Source of the DNA: Gammaproteobacteria bacterium
GTDB taxonomy: Bacteria > Pseudomonadota > Gammaproteobacteria > Ga0077536
Length of the DNA: 64,000 nucleotides
Direction of reading: 5' to 3'
NCBI GenBank assembly: GCA_021773835.1
Contig: JAJFJQ010000028.1
Coordinates: 186,001 to 250,000, forward strand
The notes below the pieces were generated by a model. It was not told the DNA's origin, ran no database searches, and saw nothing but the letters and a program-made list of their open reading frames with translations. A program made the position numbers and the translations under genes. Positions 28,214 through 36,646 of this stretch are shown here, piece after piece. Position 1 is the first letter of the stretch, and every line of letters starts with the position of its first letter.

Positions 28214-30526
28214 ATGGAAGACACGCGGGACCTAAATCAACAGACTTACGACTGGTGCGTACGCGCTTTTGATCGAGTTAAAAAATTACTCGGCGTGCGA
28301 ATAAAACTACATCATGAACATGGCCAAATCGATCAAGGCGATGTATTCCTTTTTAACCATTTTGCGCGGATGGAAACATTTATCCCACAATATTTGATTT
28401 ATCAGGAAACCGGCGCGTTCTGCCGATCAATCGCGGCTGCTGAGTTTTTTAAGGGTAACGATCGATTCACACAACTCCTATACGATGTCGGCGCAATCCC
28501 GAGTGACCACCCGGATCTCATGGCCGTACTTGCCAGCGACATTCTCAAAGGACGTAAAATCGTGATCTTTCCGGAAGGCGGGATGGTAAAAGATCGCCAA
28601 GTATTGGACGATAACGGAGAGTATAGCGTTTACTCACGCTCTGCCGACGCCCGCCGGAAACATCATACCGGAGCCGCACGACTCGCAATCGGCCTACAAA
28701 TAATCAAACTTAGGGTGTTAGAAGAACATCGGCGCGACAACCGAAAGCTATTGGCCGCATGGACCGAGCAGCTTGGACTTCCTTCCACCGATGCGCTTCT
28801 AAAAAATGCAAACCGTCCGGTAACGATCGTACCGGCAAACATTACCTTTTATCCGTTACGTATTAGCGACAACATTCTCAGACGCGGTGCCGAATTAATG
28901 CATGGCGATTTAAGTCGACGCGCTGTTGAGGAACTAATTGTCGAAGGAAATCTATTCTTCAAAGCGACTGATATGGATATCAGACTTGGTGACGCAATTT
29001 GCCCGCTAGATTCATGGGCTTGGTGGGAACAATTGTTGGCGACCTATCTAGCACGTCAAATATCAGCACCCAGAGATATTTACGACGGTGATTATCTGCG
29101 TGCGGAGGTTGTTCGACGAACCGCGACCAAGGGTCTACGAGCGAGTATTTCGCGGCTACGCAATCGCTATATGCGTGACATTTATAAAGAAGTAACCGTA
29201 AACACTAGCCATATCGCGTCCCAAGCGATACTAAACAGTGTAGAGAATGGCGATACGCGATTTTCATTGAGTGAATTTAAACTCGTTATCTATCTTGGTA
29301 TAAAAAAGCTACAACAGTATCGTCAAGTTCATCTTCACCGCAGTATTTGTAATCCAACCGTATACCGTGATCTTCTGAGTGCCGAAACACCGGAGCTAAG
29401 TCAATTTCTGCAATCGGCCGAAAATGCCGAATTGATAGAACTTCGCGAATCGGAGATAGTTTTTCTGGATAAGCTTGCTATCGATCACGGATTCGATTCT
29501 GTTCGCCTCGAAAACCCGATTGAAGTCTACGGTAATGAAGTAGAACCGATTAAAGAAGTCAGTAGCGCATTGGATACCGCGGTATCCGAACTTGAATCGC
29601 TTGGCCCACGGGACTACGCGAAGTTGAGTTTTGACGACGAATTGGTGGGATTCGAATGGGATAGGAGGTTTTTCGATAAACCGGAGCATCAGGAGATTAA
29701 CCTGCGTGAAACGGCTACCGAAGATCCCAGTCCATTTCTGCTCGAATCTGGGTCCGACTACGGCGTCTTGCTCGTACACGGTTTTCTCGCGTCACCGGCG
29801 GAAGTACGGGATTTTGGCAACAAACTTCATGAGGCGGGTTACACGGTACTTGGTGTACGACTAAAAGGCCACGGCACCTCACCGTGGGATCTGCGTGAAA
29901 GGAGTTGGCAAGATTGGTACGCATCGGTCGAACGCGGCTTGGATATAATTCGGGCGCTTTGCGGGCGAGTCTGCGTCGTTGGTTTTTCGACCGGGGGCGC
30001 CCTCTCATTGATGTTGGCTGCACGGAAAGTCGACCAGGTTGACGCCGCAATTTCCGTTTGCGCGCCGTTGAAATTTCGTAATAAGAATATGCGCTTCGTC
30101 CCGTTGATGCACGGCGCCAATCGGGTCGTTCGATGGTTATCGAAATATGAAGGGCTGATCCCATTCCGTCCCAACGAATCGGAGCACCCGCATATCAATT
30201 ATCGAAATATGCCGATACGAGGTCTCTATGAGCTCACCCGTCTGGTCGCCCAACTGAAAGAGGACCTCGAGTACGTGACCTGCCCAGTAAGCATCGTCCA
30301 AGGGGCCGAGGATCAGGTCGTGGATCCAGTAAGCGCAACCATCGCATATGAACGGATTGGAACGAAGGATAAGGAACTCCATTGGGTTAGTTCCGAGCGC
30401 CATGGGATCCTGAATGAAAACATTGGTGGAACGCATGGGCTGTTACTCGATTTCATCGCGAAAACCGCAAAGCGAGTCAATCCCAAGCAGGGCGATTTAG
30501 CTATTGGGCAGAAACTCGCGACTTAA
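28214..30526 (+). CDS. Acyltransferase / alpha-beta hydrolase fusion protein
   Basis: A 770-residue two-enzyme protein. The N-terminal third resembles PlsC-type acyltransferases: NHFARME with His49 and Glu54 (H-x4-E, where the family usually has H-x4-D) and FPEGGMVKDR at 119-128. A helical middle part of about 230 residues matches nothing I recognise. From about residue 514 there is a monoglyceride-lipase/carboxylesterase-like hydrolase: LLVHGF, GHGTSPWDLRERSWQDWY, nucleophile GFSTG with Ser592, and likely partners Asp700 (AEDQVVDP) and His730 (SERHG). No signal peptide is seen. Both active sites look intact, so one chain may both release and transfer acyl groups, for example in lipid remodelling. 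Confidence 0.8.
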   Translation: MEDTRDLNQQTYDWCVRAFDRVKKLLGVRIKLHHEHGQIDQGDVFLFNHFARMETFIPQYLIYQETGAFCRSIAAAEFFKGNDRFTQLLYDVGAIPSDHPDLMAVLASDILKGRKIVIFPEGGMVKDRQVLDDNGEYSVYSRSADARRKHHTGAARLAIGLQIIKLRVLEEHRRDNRKLLAAWTEQLGLPSTDALLKNANRPVTIVPANITFYPLRISDNILRRGAELMHGDLSRRAVEELIVEGNLFFKATDMDIRLGDAICPLDSWAWWEQLLATYLARQISAPRDIYDGDYLRAEVVRRTATKGLRASISRLRNRYMRDIYKEVTVNTSHIASQAILNSVENGDTRFSLSEFKLVIYLGIKKLQQYRQVHLHRSICNPTVYRDLLSAETPELSQFLQSAENAELIELRESEIVFLDKLAIDHGFDSVRLENPIEVYGNEVEPIKEVSSALDTAVSELESLGPRDYAKLSFDDELVGFEWDRRFFDKPEHQEINLRETATEDPSPFLLESGSDYGVLLVHGFLASPAEVRDFGNKLHEAGYTVLGVRLKGHGTSPWDLRERSWQDWYASVERGLDIIRALCGRVCVVGFSTGGALSLMLAARKVDQVDAAISVCAPLKFRNKNMRFVPLMHGANRVVRWLSKYEGLIPFRPNESEHPHINYRNMPIRGLYELTRLVAQLKEDLEYVTCPVSIVQGAEDQVVDPVSATIAYERIGTKDKELHWVSSERHGILNENIGGTHGLLLDFIAKTAKRVNPKQGDLAIGQKLAT

Positions 30527-30556
30527 TAGTGGCCCATAAAATCTAACCCTGTCGAT

Positions 30557-31417
30557 TTATCGCTGCAGCACCGCTACACCGGGGGTGACTCGTTCAAGCC
30601 AACCGCGAATTCGTTTAGCCACTTGGTCTTCGTAACCGTAGAACGTCGGTCCTGCACCGTCTATTTCCAGCTGTTCGATGCGTGTTCCGCGGTGACGATA
30701 TTTCGTTTTGCGCTTCTCTTTCAAGGCGATTGCGCCGCGATCGAGCGTACCAGCTATATCCAGGATCGGAATATCCGTTTCTTCCAATCTTGCATCCCAT
30801 TTGCCGAGACCGACAAATCCGGAAATTGCCGGCGACGCCTTTCCCACGATGTAGCTCATCGCATCGATTGCGCCTTCTGCATCGCCCAGGACCACAATGT
30901 TTTGGACTCCCATAGCAACTAAATATTCATATGCCGCATCCAGGCGTGGGTTTTCTTCTACGCTTTTTTCTTCGGCCGACAAGGTCGAATTCGATGGCGC
31001 TGGTTGAATCGACAGCACCGCCCAACCTGCGGCCGCGGCGATACGTGCTAAATTTTGGTGTAAGGGTCGTGAATCAACGATCCCACCCGACCAAATATTT
31101 ATAATGAGACCCCCGTGCGGGATCGCTTGATACGATTCTCGGTACATTGCGAGGAAGTTCTCGTTGGCGGATTTTAGCCAGCGAACTTCTCCGTAGGCCT
31201 CGGCCAAACTCAATCGTCGAGCGATGTCTTGCTCTCGTGCAGTGTGGCCTCCGGCCGCGCCACCGGCGTTCGGCATGGTCTGGCTAGCTGTCGCAATTTC
31301 CGGGTTACTATCTTCTACGGCGGGTTCAAGGTTCGGTGCAGCGGGTGCCGCTTCGATTATCGAAACCAGAACAACGGCGGCAATGATGGAGCCCGGACTG
31401 AAATTACATTGATTCAT
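30557..31417 (-). CDS. DUF3530-like secreted alpha/beta hydrolase-fold protein
   Basis: A 286-residue protein with an N-terminal hydrophobic segment (about residues 9-27, ending in APAAP), consistent with export. A low-complexity Ala/Glu-rich stretch and a hydrolase-like fold follow. Blocks seen are HGGLIINIWSGG, AAAAGWAVLSIQPAP and the elbow VVLGDAEGAID. The elbow position expected to hold the nucleophilic Ser reads Ala (G-D-A-E-G), so it is probably not a classical esterase. GTG 31435 is an alternative start giving six more residues; neither start has a strong ribosome site. It converges with the fusion gene. I assign the family by pattern only. Confidence 0.6.
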   Translation of the reverse strand: MNQCNFSPGSIIAAVVLVSIIEAAPAAPNLEPAVEDSNPEIATASQTMPNAGGAAGGHTAREQDIARRLSLAEAYGEVRWLKSANENFLAMYRESYQAIPHGGLIINIWSGGIVDSRPLHQNLARIAAAAGWAVLSIQPAPSNSTLSAEEKSVEENPRLDAAYEYLVAMGVQNIVVLGDAEGAIDAMSYIVGKASPAISGFVGLGKWDARLEETDIPILDIAGTLDRGAIALKEKRKTKYRHRGTRIEQLEIDGAGPTFYGYEDQVAKRIRGWLERVTPGVAVLQR

Positions 31418-31498
31418 AATTGAGGTTATCGGCACACATGCCTAGCGCCGTAGGCATTGTTTAGAAGGGCTAGGGTAACTCCACCGGCGACGGTTGTG

Positions 31499-31573
31499 GA
31501 TCGGGCCGAGCTAATCGCTGACGCAAAAAAACTGTTATTGGTGTCAATGAGTTAGCGATCGGGCCGAGTTAAT
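31499..31573 (+). repeat. Two near-identical 17 bp direct repeats upstream of rpe
   Basis: GATCGGGCCGAGCTAAT (31499-31515) and GATCGGGCCGAGTTAAT (31557-31573) differ at one base and are 58 bp apart start to start, in the 225 bp gap before rpe-gph-trpGDC. Between them, TCGCTGAC and GTTAGCGA can pair with one G:T. The spacing is close to five and a half helical turns. They could be operator half-sites; no regulator is identified. Confidence 0.5.
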
Positions 31574-31660
31574 AGCAGGGAGCCCTGGCGTGCACACGGG
31601 AGAGCGATGCGGTAAAGTTGCCGACCCTTGGTTTTAGCCCTTTCGCTGCAACATATTCGC

Positions 31661-32341
31661 ATGAAACAGAGTGACGTGATCGCGCCATCAATACTGTCGG
31701 CAGACTTTGCCCGCCTCGGCGCTGAGGTCGACGCGGTAATCGATGCAGGCGCTCAATTTATCCATTTTGACGTGATGGACAATCACTACGTACCAAACCT
31801 GACGATTGGTCCGCTGGTATGCAGCGCACTCAGGAAACACGGCGTTACTGCCGATATCGATGTTCATCTGATGGTCAAACCGGTGGATCGGTTAATTGGT
31901 GATTTCGTCGAAGCAGGCGCGACCTATATCACCTTCCATCCCGAGGCAAGTGAACACGTCGATCGCACGCTGCAAATTATCCGTGACGCCGGGTGCAAAA
32001 GTGGCCTTGTATTTAATCCGGCAACGTCATTGGATCATCTCGATTTCGTACTCGATAAGGTTGATATGGTGCTCGTGATGGCGGTAAATCCTGGCTATGG
32101 TGGCCAAACCTTCATTCCTGCGGCATTGGACAAACTGCGCCTCGCACGCGCAATCATTGACCGCAGTAAACGGTCTATCCGACTTGAAGTCGATGGTGGT
32201 GTAAAGGTCGAGAACATCGGCGCGATTGCCGCGGCCGGCGCCGATACATTCGTCGCCGGCTCTGCAATTTTCGGGAACGACGACTACGCTGGAACGATAT
32301 CAGCGATGTATACGGAAATCGAAAAAAGTAGATCCGTATGA
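31661..32341 (+). CDS. rpe: Ribulose-phosphate 3-epimerase
   Basis: It interconverts ribulose 5-phosphate and xylulose 5-phosphate in the pentose phosphate pathway. The 226-residue TIM barrel starts [14 protein letters not shown] and has the metal-binding [12 protein letters not shown] and DVHLM blocks, [12 protein letters not shown], and the C-terminal VDGGV and AGSAIFG. ATG 31661 is chosen; an in-frame TTG at 31628 would add 11 unrelated residues. It starts the rpe-gph-trpG-trpD-trpC chain and overlaps gph by 4 bp. Confidence 0.95.
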   Translation: MKQSDVIAPSILSADFARLGAEVDAVIDAGAQFIHFDVMDNHYVPNLTIGPLVCSALRKHGVTADIDVHLMVKPVDRLIGDFVEAGATYITFHPEASEHVDRTLQIIRDAGCKSGLVFNPATSLDHLDFVLDKVDMVLVMAVNPGYGGQTFIPAALDKLRLARAIIDRSKRSIRLEVDGGVKVENIGAIAAAGADTFVAGSAIFGNDDYAGTISAMYTEIEKSRSV

Positions 32342-33045
32342 ATGCATACCATGGCCGGCCGGCCGTGATATTTGATCTCGATGGAACGCTCGTCGATAGC
32401 GCCCCCGATATTGCCGCGAGTGTCGCCCATGCCTTAGAGCTTGTTGGGCATCGACCACCCAACCTCGCCGAAATCCGGGGCTATATAGGCAACGGCGCCG
32501 ATCGCCTGATTCATCGATCACTGACCAACGCTAGCGACGGAGTCGCGGACGACGCGCTGTTTAGTCAAGCACGCATGCATTTTTTCGAACACTATGAAAA
32601 ACATATTTGTCGACACTCAACTGTCTATATCAACGTTTGGGAGACCTTGCTTGAACTCCGCAATCGAGACTATCGACTTGCTTGCGTGACGAATAAACCG
32701 ACTCGATTCGCCGATCCTTTACTGCGAGCGCTGGACCTCGATCGTTTTTTTCCGCTAGTGTTAGGTGGAGACGCTCTGAATGCAAAAAAACCGGCACCCG
32801 ACCCGCTACTGTACGTTGCGGATCATTACGATATAACGCCGCAGCAATGCACCATGGTGGGCGACACTGCAACCGATATTCTCGCCGCAAAAAATGCAGA
32901 GATGACTGCTATCTTTGTGACTTACGGTTACGGTGAAGTTACCGAGATCGACGCCTACGAACCGCTTGCGATTGTTGATTCGATGGGTGAAATTATCGAC
33001 CCGATAGCCGCCGCGCACTTGGATCCTTTGGTCGCGCGAATATGA
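32338..33045 (+). CDS. gph: Phosphoglycolate phosphatase (HAD family)
   Basis: It removes 2-phosphoglycolate formed by DNA repair or oxygenation. The 235-residue HAD protein has motif [14 protein letters not shown] near residue 12, the cap domain, motif II CVTNKP, the motif III lysine in KKPAPDP, and motif [15 protein letters not shown]. The 4 bp overlaps with rpe and trpG indicate translational coupling. The rpe-gph pairing is conserved in gammaproteobacteria. Confidence 0.92.
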   Translation: MNAYHGRPAVIFDLDGTLVDSAPDIAASVAHALELVGHRPPNLAEIRGYIGNGADRLIHRSLTNASDGVADDALFSQARMHFFEHYEKHICRHSTVYINVWETLLELRNRDYRLACVTNKPTRFADPLLRALDLDRFFPLVLGGDALNAKKPAPDPLLYVADHYDITPQQCTMVGDTATDILAAKNAEMTAIFVTYGYGEVTEIDAYEPLAIVDSMGEIIDPIAAAHLDPLVARI

Positions 33046-33644
33046 TATTGATGATCGACAATTACGATTCGTTTACGTATAACTTGGTGCAATATTGTGG
33101 TGAACTTGGCCAAGAAGTCGACGTCGTACGCAACGACGCGCTGACTGTCGAAGGCATTCACCGTCGACAACCGGATGCGATAATCATATCGCCTGGACCC
33201 TGCACTCCAAACGAAGCCGGCATTTCGATGGCCGTTGTCAAAGAATTTGGGGCCGACTTACCAATCTTAGGCGTCTGTCTGGGCCACCAAAGCATCGCAC
33301 AGGCACTCGGCGGCAGGGTTGTGCACGCGCGTGCCGTTATGCATGGGAAAACATCCTCGATTTTTCATCGATCGAGCGATATTTTTTGCGACCTCGACTC
33401 ACCCTTTATTGCGACGCGATACCATTCACTAGTGGTTGAACGCGAAACACTTCCGCCGTGCTTGGAAATCACCGCGTGGACGGAATCCGACGCTGGGGAA
33501 ATGGATGAGATCATGGGTCTAAAACACGTAGAACATCCTCTATATAGCGTGCAATTTCATCCTGAATCGATACTTACGGAAGGTGGACATCAGCTGCTCG
33601 CCAACTTTTTTTCGATCGCGAAGGCAGCGGCTACTACGAGATGA
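33042..33644 (+). CDS. trpG: Anthranilate synthase component II (glutamine amidotransferase)
   Basis: It supplies ammonia from glutamine to anthranilate synthase (TrpE) or aminodeoxychorismate synthase (PabB). The 200-residue class I amidotransferase has [15 protein letters not shown], the nucleophile in [15 protein letters not shown] and the catalytic His-Glu in [10 protein letters not shown]. It overlaps gph and trpD by 4 bp each. The position before trpD and trpC argues for tryptophan synthesis, though one protein may serve both pathways. trpE itself is not here. Confidence 0.93.
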   Translation: MILMIDNYDSFTYNLVQYCGELGQEVDVVRNDALTVEGIHRRQPDAIIISPGPCTPNEAGISMAVVKEFGADLPILGVCLGHQSIAQALGGRVVHARAVMHGKTSSIFHRSSDIFCDLDSPFIATRYHSLVVERETLPPCLEITAWTESDAGEMDEIMGLKHVEHPLYSVQFHPESILTEGGHQLLANFFSIAKAAATTR

Positions 33645-34675
33645 ATATTCAACGCGCAGTTGCGCAGACAGTCGCAGGAAAGGACATCGATTTTGACGAC
33701 ATGCTGGATGTCGTACGCGCAATCATGTCCGGCGACGCAACACCGGCACAGATCGCCGGGCTCTTAGTAGCCTTAAGCATGAAGGGTGAAACGATTGACG
33801 AAGTTACAGCGGCGGCGAGTGTAATGCGCGAGCTTGCCGTACCCGTCGTGGTTGCGGATACTTGCACTCCGCTGATAGACACCTGCGGAACTGGAGGCGA
33901 TGCCGCGCATACCTTCAACATCTCTACCGCGGCAGCCTTTGTCGTGGCCGCCGCCGGCGGGTTCGTTGCAAAGCATGGTAATCGATCGGTGTCTAGTTCC
34001 AGTGGCTCTGCCGATGTGCTTGAGTGTGCTGGTGCAATTATTGACCTCGAACCGGCAGCGGTCGCGCATTCAATAGAAGAAACTGGGGTTGGATTTATGT
34101 TTGCACCGGCCCATCATGGCGCTACCCGCTATGCAGTAGGCCCGCGACGCGAACTGGGGATCCGAACGCTATTTAATGTTCTCGGTCCACTAACCAACCC
34201 GGCAAGCGCGCGACTGCAACTTGTCGGTGTATTTGACCGCCGCTGGCAAACGATAGTTGTTGAGGTCTTAGCGCGACTCGGAAGCCAGCGCGCATTTGTT
34301 GTTAATGCCGCTGATGGTCTCGATGAAATTAGTAATGGCTCGATCACTACCGTGGCGGAATTACGAGATGGCGACATAGATTGGTTCGAGATCGATCCGC
34401 GAGAATTTGGCTTTGACATGCAAGCCAACTCGGCGATAGTCGCTCGCGATGCAGCGCACAGCTTTGAGACAATCAGTAAAGTTTTTGCCAACGAACCGGG
34501 GCCGGCTCGCGATATCGTAGCCTTGAACGGAGGTGCCGCTATCTATATTTGCGGTTTGGCCGACACCATGGCGGATGGGATCCTGCGGGCGAGTGAACTT
34601 TTGGCCGACGGATCGGTGCGCGATCGCTTCAAGCAATTCGTCGAATTTACCCAACGACACAGGCAACACCAATGA
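33641..34675 (+). CDS. trpD: Anthranilate phosphoribosyltransferase
   Basis: It transfers the phosphoribosyl group to anthranilate, the second step of tryptophan synthesis. The 344-residue protein has the PRPP-binding [21 protein letters not shown] start, [18 protein letters not shown], and [13 protein letters not shown] followed by [14 protein letters not shown]. It overlaps both trpG and trpC by 4 bp. Length and motifs are normal. Confidence 0.95.
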   Translation: MNIQRAVAQTVAGKDIDFDDMLDVVRAIMSGDATPAQIAGLLVALSMKGETIDEVTAAASVMRELAVPVVVADTCTPLIDTCGTGGDAAHTFNISTAAAFVVAAAGGFVAKHGNRSVSSSSGSADVLECAGAIIDLEPAAVAHSIEETGVGFMFAPAHHGATRYAVGPRRELGIRTLFNVLGPLTNPASARLQLVGVFDRRWQTIVVEVLARLGSQRAFVVNAADGLDEISNGSITTVAELRDGDIDWFEIDPREFGFDMQANSAIVARDAAHSFETISKVFANEPGPARDIVALNGGAAIYICGLADTMADGILRASELLADGSVRDRFKQFVEFTQRHRQHQ

Positions 34676-35508
34676 ACGAGAGCGTATCAGCTGATCCGCC
34701 GCGCGCAGCCAATATCCTCCTCGACATCGTCGAACATAAGGCCGATGAAGTGGCGGAGCGCCGGAGTCGCATCACCCAGGCACAAATCGAAAAACGCGTG
34801 AAAAATGCACCGCCGGTACGACACTTCGCCGGCGCCTTACTGCGTCGAGTTGAGACGAAGGTCCCTGCTGTGATAGCTGAATGCAAAAAGGCGTCACCAA
34901 GTAAGGGGCTCATTCGAGACGACTATAAGCCCGAGTTTCTTGCGCGAAGTTACGCTAGCGGTGGCGCTAGCTGTTTATCAGTGCTGACCGACGAAAAATT
35001 CTTTCAAGGATGCGATGAGGATTTAGTAAGGGCACGGGCCGCATGTGAGCTGCCGGTGATCCGCAAAGATTTCATTATTGCACCTTACCAAGTATTTGAG
35101 GCGCGGGCCCTCGGCGCTGATTGCGTTCTACTGATCGTGGCGTGCCTAGACGATTCAACCCTACAAGAGCTTGCAGATCTTGCTTCAACTTTAGGCATGG
35201 ACGTCCTGATTGAGGTCCATGATCGGACCGAGCTAGAGCGAGCTTTGCGCCTGCGGATGCCTCTGATCGGGATCAATAACCGCGACCTGCGCCGGTTCCT
35301 TACCGACATCGACACGACTATCGGGCTACTGCCCGACATTCCTGATGATCGTTTAGTGATCACCGAATCTGGGATCCATACCGCAGCCGACGTCGCCAAG
35401 CTACGCAATCATGGAGTTAACGCCTTCCTCGTTGGCGAAGCTTTTATGCGTGCACCGGATCCCGGTAACATGCTGCAGCAGTTGTTTTTTAGTCAGCCGA
35501 CCGCATAG
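34672..35508 (+). CDS. trpC: Indole-3-glycerol phosphate synthase
   Basis: It closes the indole ring in tryptophan synthesis. The 278-residue TIM barrel has the catalytic lysine blocks [11 protein letters not shown] and [31 protein letters not shown] and [10 protein letters not shown]. It is the last gene of the chain. The trpF, trpB and trpA genes do not follow; the next genes are on the opposite strand. Confidence 0.95.
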   Translation: MNESVSADPPRAANILLDIVEHKADEVAERRSRITQAQIEKRVKNAPPVRHFAGALLRRVETKVPAVIAECKKASPSKGLIRDDYKPEFLARSYASGGASCLSVLTDEKFFQGCDEDLVRARAACELPVIRKDFIIAPYQVFEARALGADCVLLIVACLDDSTLQELADLASTLGMDVLIEVHDRTELERALRLRMPLIGINNRDLRRFLTDIDTTIGLLPDIPDDRLVITESGIHTAADVAKLRNHGVNAFLVGEAFMRAPDPGNMLQQLFFSQPTA

Positions 35509-35544
35509 AGACCGCGCAACGATCGCGTTGTCCGGCACGAGTCT

Positions 35545-35997
35545 TCAGGTGCCGAAAACATCTCCTGGTTCTTTAAACGCCTTGAATTCTAGGCAGTTAC
35601 CGCTTGGATCTTCAAGGAAGAACGTTGCCTGCTCTCCCACCATGCCTTTGAACCGAACATGCGGTTCGACTAAAAACGAAACCCCAATATAGGTCATGTG
35701 ATCGACTGCGCGATGCCAATCCTCCCAGTCCATTATTAAGCCAAAATGCGGAATCGGTATGTCGTGATCGTCCACGTTATTGTCCAATCGAATCACGCGG
35801 TCGAGAACCTGGTGAGCGGTGATTTGATATCCGAAAAAATTCAAGTCCAGCCATGTATCAGAGGAGCGCCCGACACGACAACCTAGAACATCGACATAGA
35901 ACGACCGCGTCGCCTCAAGGTCATCCACAGGAAACGCCAAATGAAAACTCGGCCGTCCCTGAAACTCCTCAAGTGGACTATTCGCTTCTGTGACCAT
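35545..35997 (-). CDS. VOC-family (glyoxalase/extradiol dioxygenase-like) protein
   Basis: A 150-residue protein of the vicinal oxygen chelate fold, with two beta-alpha-beta-beta-beta modules. Likely metal ligands are the His in SFHLAFPVDD, the His in PHFGLIMDW and the Glu in CLEFKAF, a 2-His-1-Glu arrangement. The block DVLGCRVGRSSDTWLDLNFFG resembles putative dioxygenases of the extradiol superfamily. The substrate is unknown. It overlaps the end of the upstream aldolase gene by 20 bp, so the two are probably co-translated and may act in one pathway. Confidence 0.8.
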   Translation of the reverse strand: MVTEANSPLEEFQGRPSFHLAFPVDDLEATRSFYVDVLGCRVGRSSDTWLDLNFFGYQITAHQVLDRVIRLDNNVDDHDIPIPHFGLIMDWEDWHRAVDHMTYIGVSFLVEPHVRFKGMVGEQATFFLEDPSGNCLEFKAFKEPGDVFGT

Positions 35998-36640
35998 AAG
36001 TTTTGAATTTCTCCAGTACCTCTTTCATTTGCACTTCATCGAGCAACACCGGCTCGCCGCTTTGCGCAGCTATGCAGTACTGCATGGCTAACTGTTCGAC
36101 TTCACGTGCCATCATTGCCGCGGCAAGCGGGTCGGCACCGAGAGCCAACACACCATGATTCGCCAATAAGCACGCATTGCGGTCGCGCAGCGCTTCGACC
36201 GCGTTGTCCGACAACTCTTTAGATCCGAAAGTAGCATAGGGCGCACAGCGGATCGAATCTCCTCCCGCGACCGCAACCATATAATGAAAAGCAGGGATCG
36301 GTTTACGTAGACACGCAAGTGCGGTGGCGTAAGGCGAATGGGTGTGAACGATGGCGCTTACGTCCGGGCGTGCGGCATAGATAGCGCCGTGCATGCCTGC
36401 CTCCGAGGATGGTTCAAGGCCGCTCACTGCAGTGGCGTCGCTCGGCGGCATGCGCACAATTAACTCGGGACTTAATACCGTCGGCTCTACCCCGCTTGGT
36501 GTAATCAAATATTTCTGCCGGCCAACTCGACAACTCGCATTCCCGGCGCATCCGGTATTCAACCCTACGGTATAGAGGTATTGCATTACCTCAACAATAT
36601 CGGTGGGGCCAAGCGGACGTTCTGTGCTGTCGACGGTCAT
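35978..36640 (-). CDS. Class II aldolase/adducin family protein
   Basis: A 220-residue zinc aldolase of the fuculose-phosphate aldolase (FucA/AraD) family. Visible are NTGCAGNASCRVG near the N-terminus, the acidic SSEAGMH, the zinc ligands IVHTHSPYATA and LLANHGVLALG, and a C-terminal helix with EVEQLAMQYCIA. Such enzymes cleave sugar phosphates or related substrates. The overlap with a VOC dioxygenase-like gene is not the usual FucA context. It starts 6 bp after the ilvA stop, so it may be read with ilvA. Confidence 0.82.
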   Translation of the reverse strand: MTVDSTERPLGPTDIVEVMQYLYTVGLNTGCAGNASCRVGRQKYLITPSGVEPTVLSPELIVRMPPSDATAVSGLEPSSEAGMHGAIYAARPDVSAIVHTHSPYATALACLRKPIPAFHYMVAVAGGDSIRCAPYATFGSKELSDNAVEALRDRNACLLANHGVLALGADPLAAAMMAREVEQLAMQYCIAAQSGEPVLLDEVQMKEVLEKFKTYGHRSE

Positions 36641-36646
36641 AAAATT

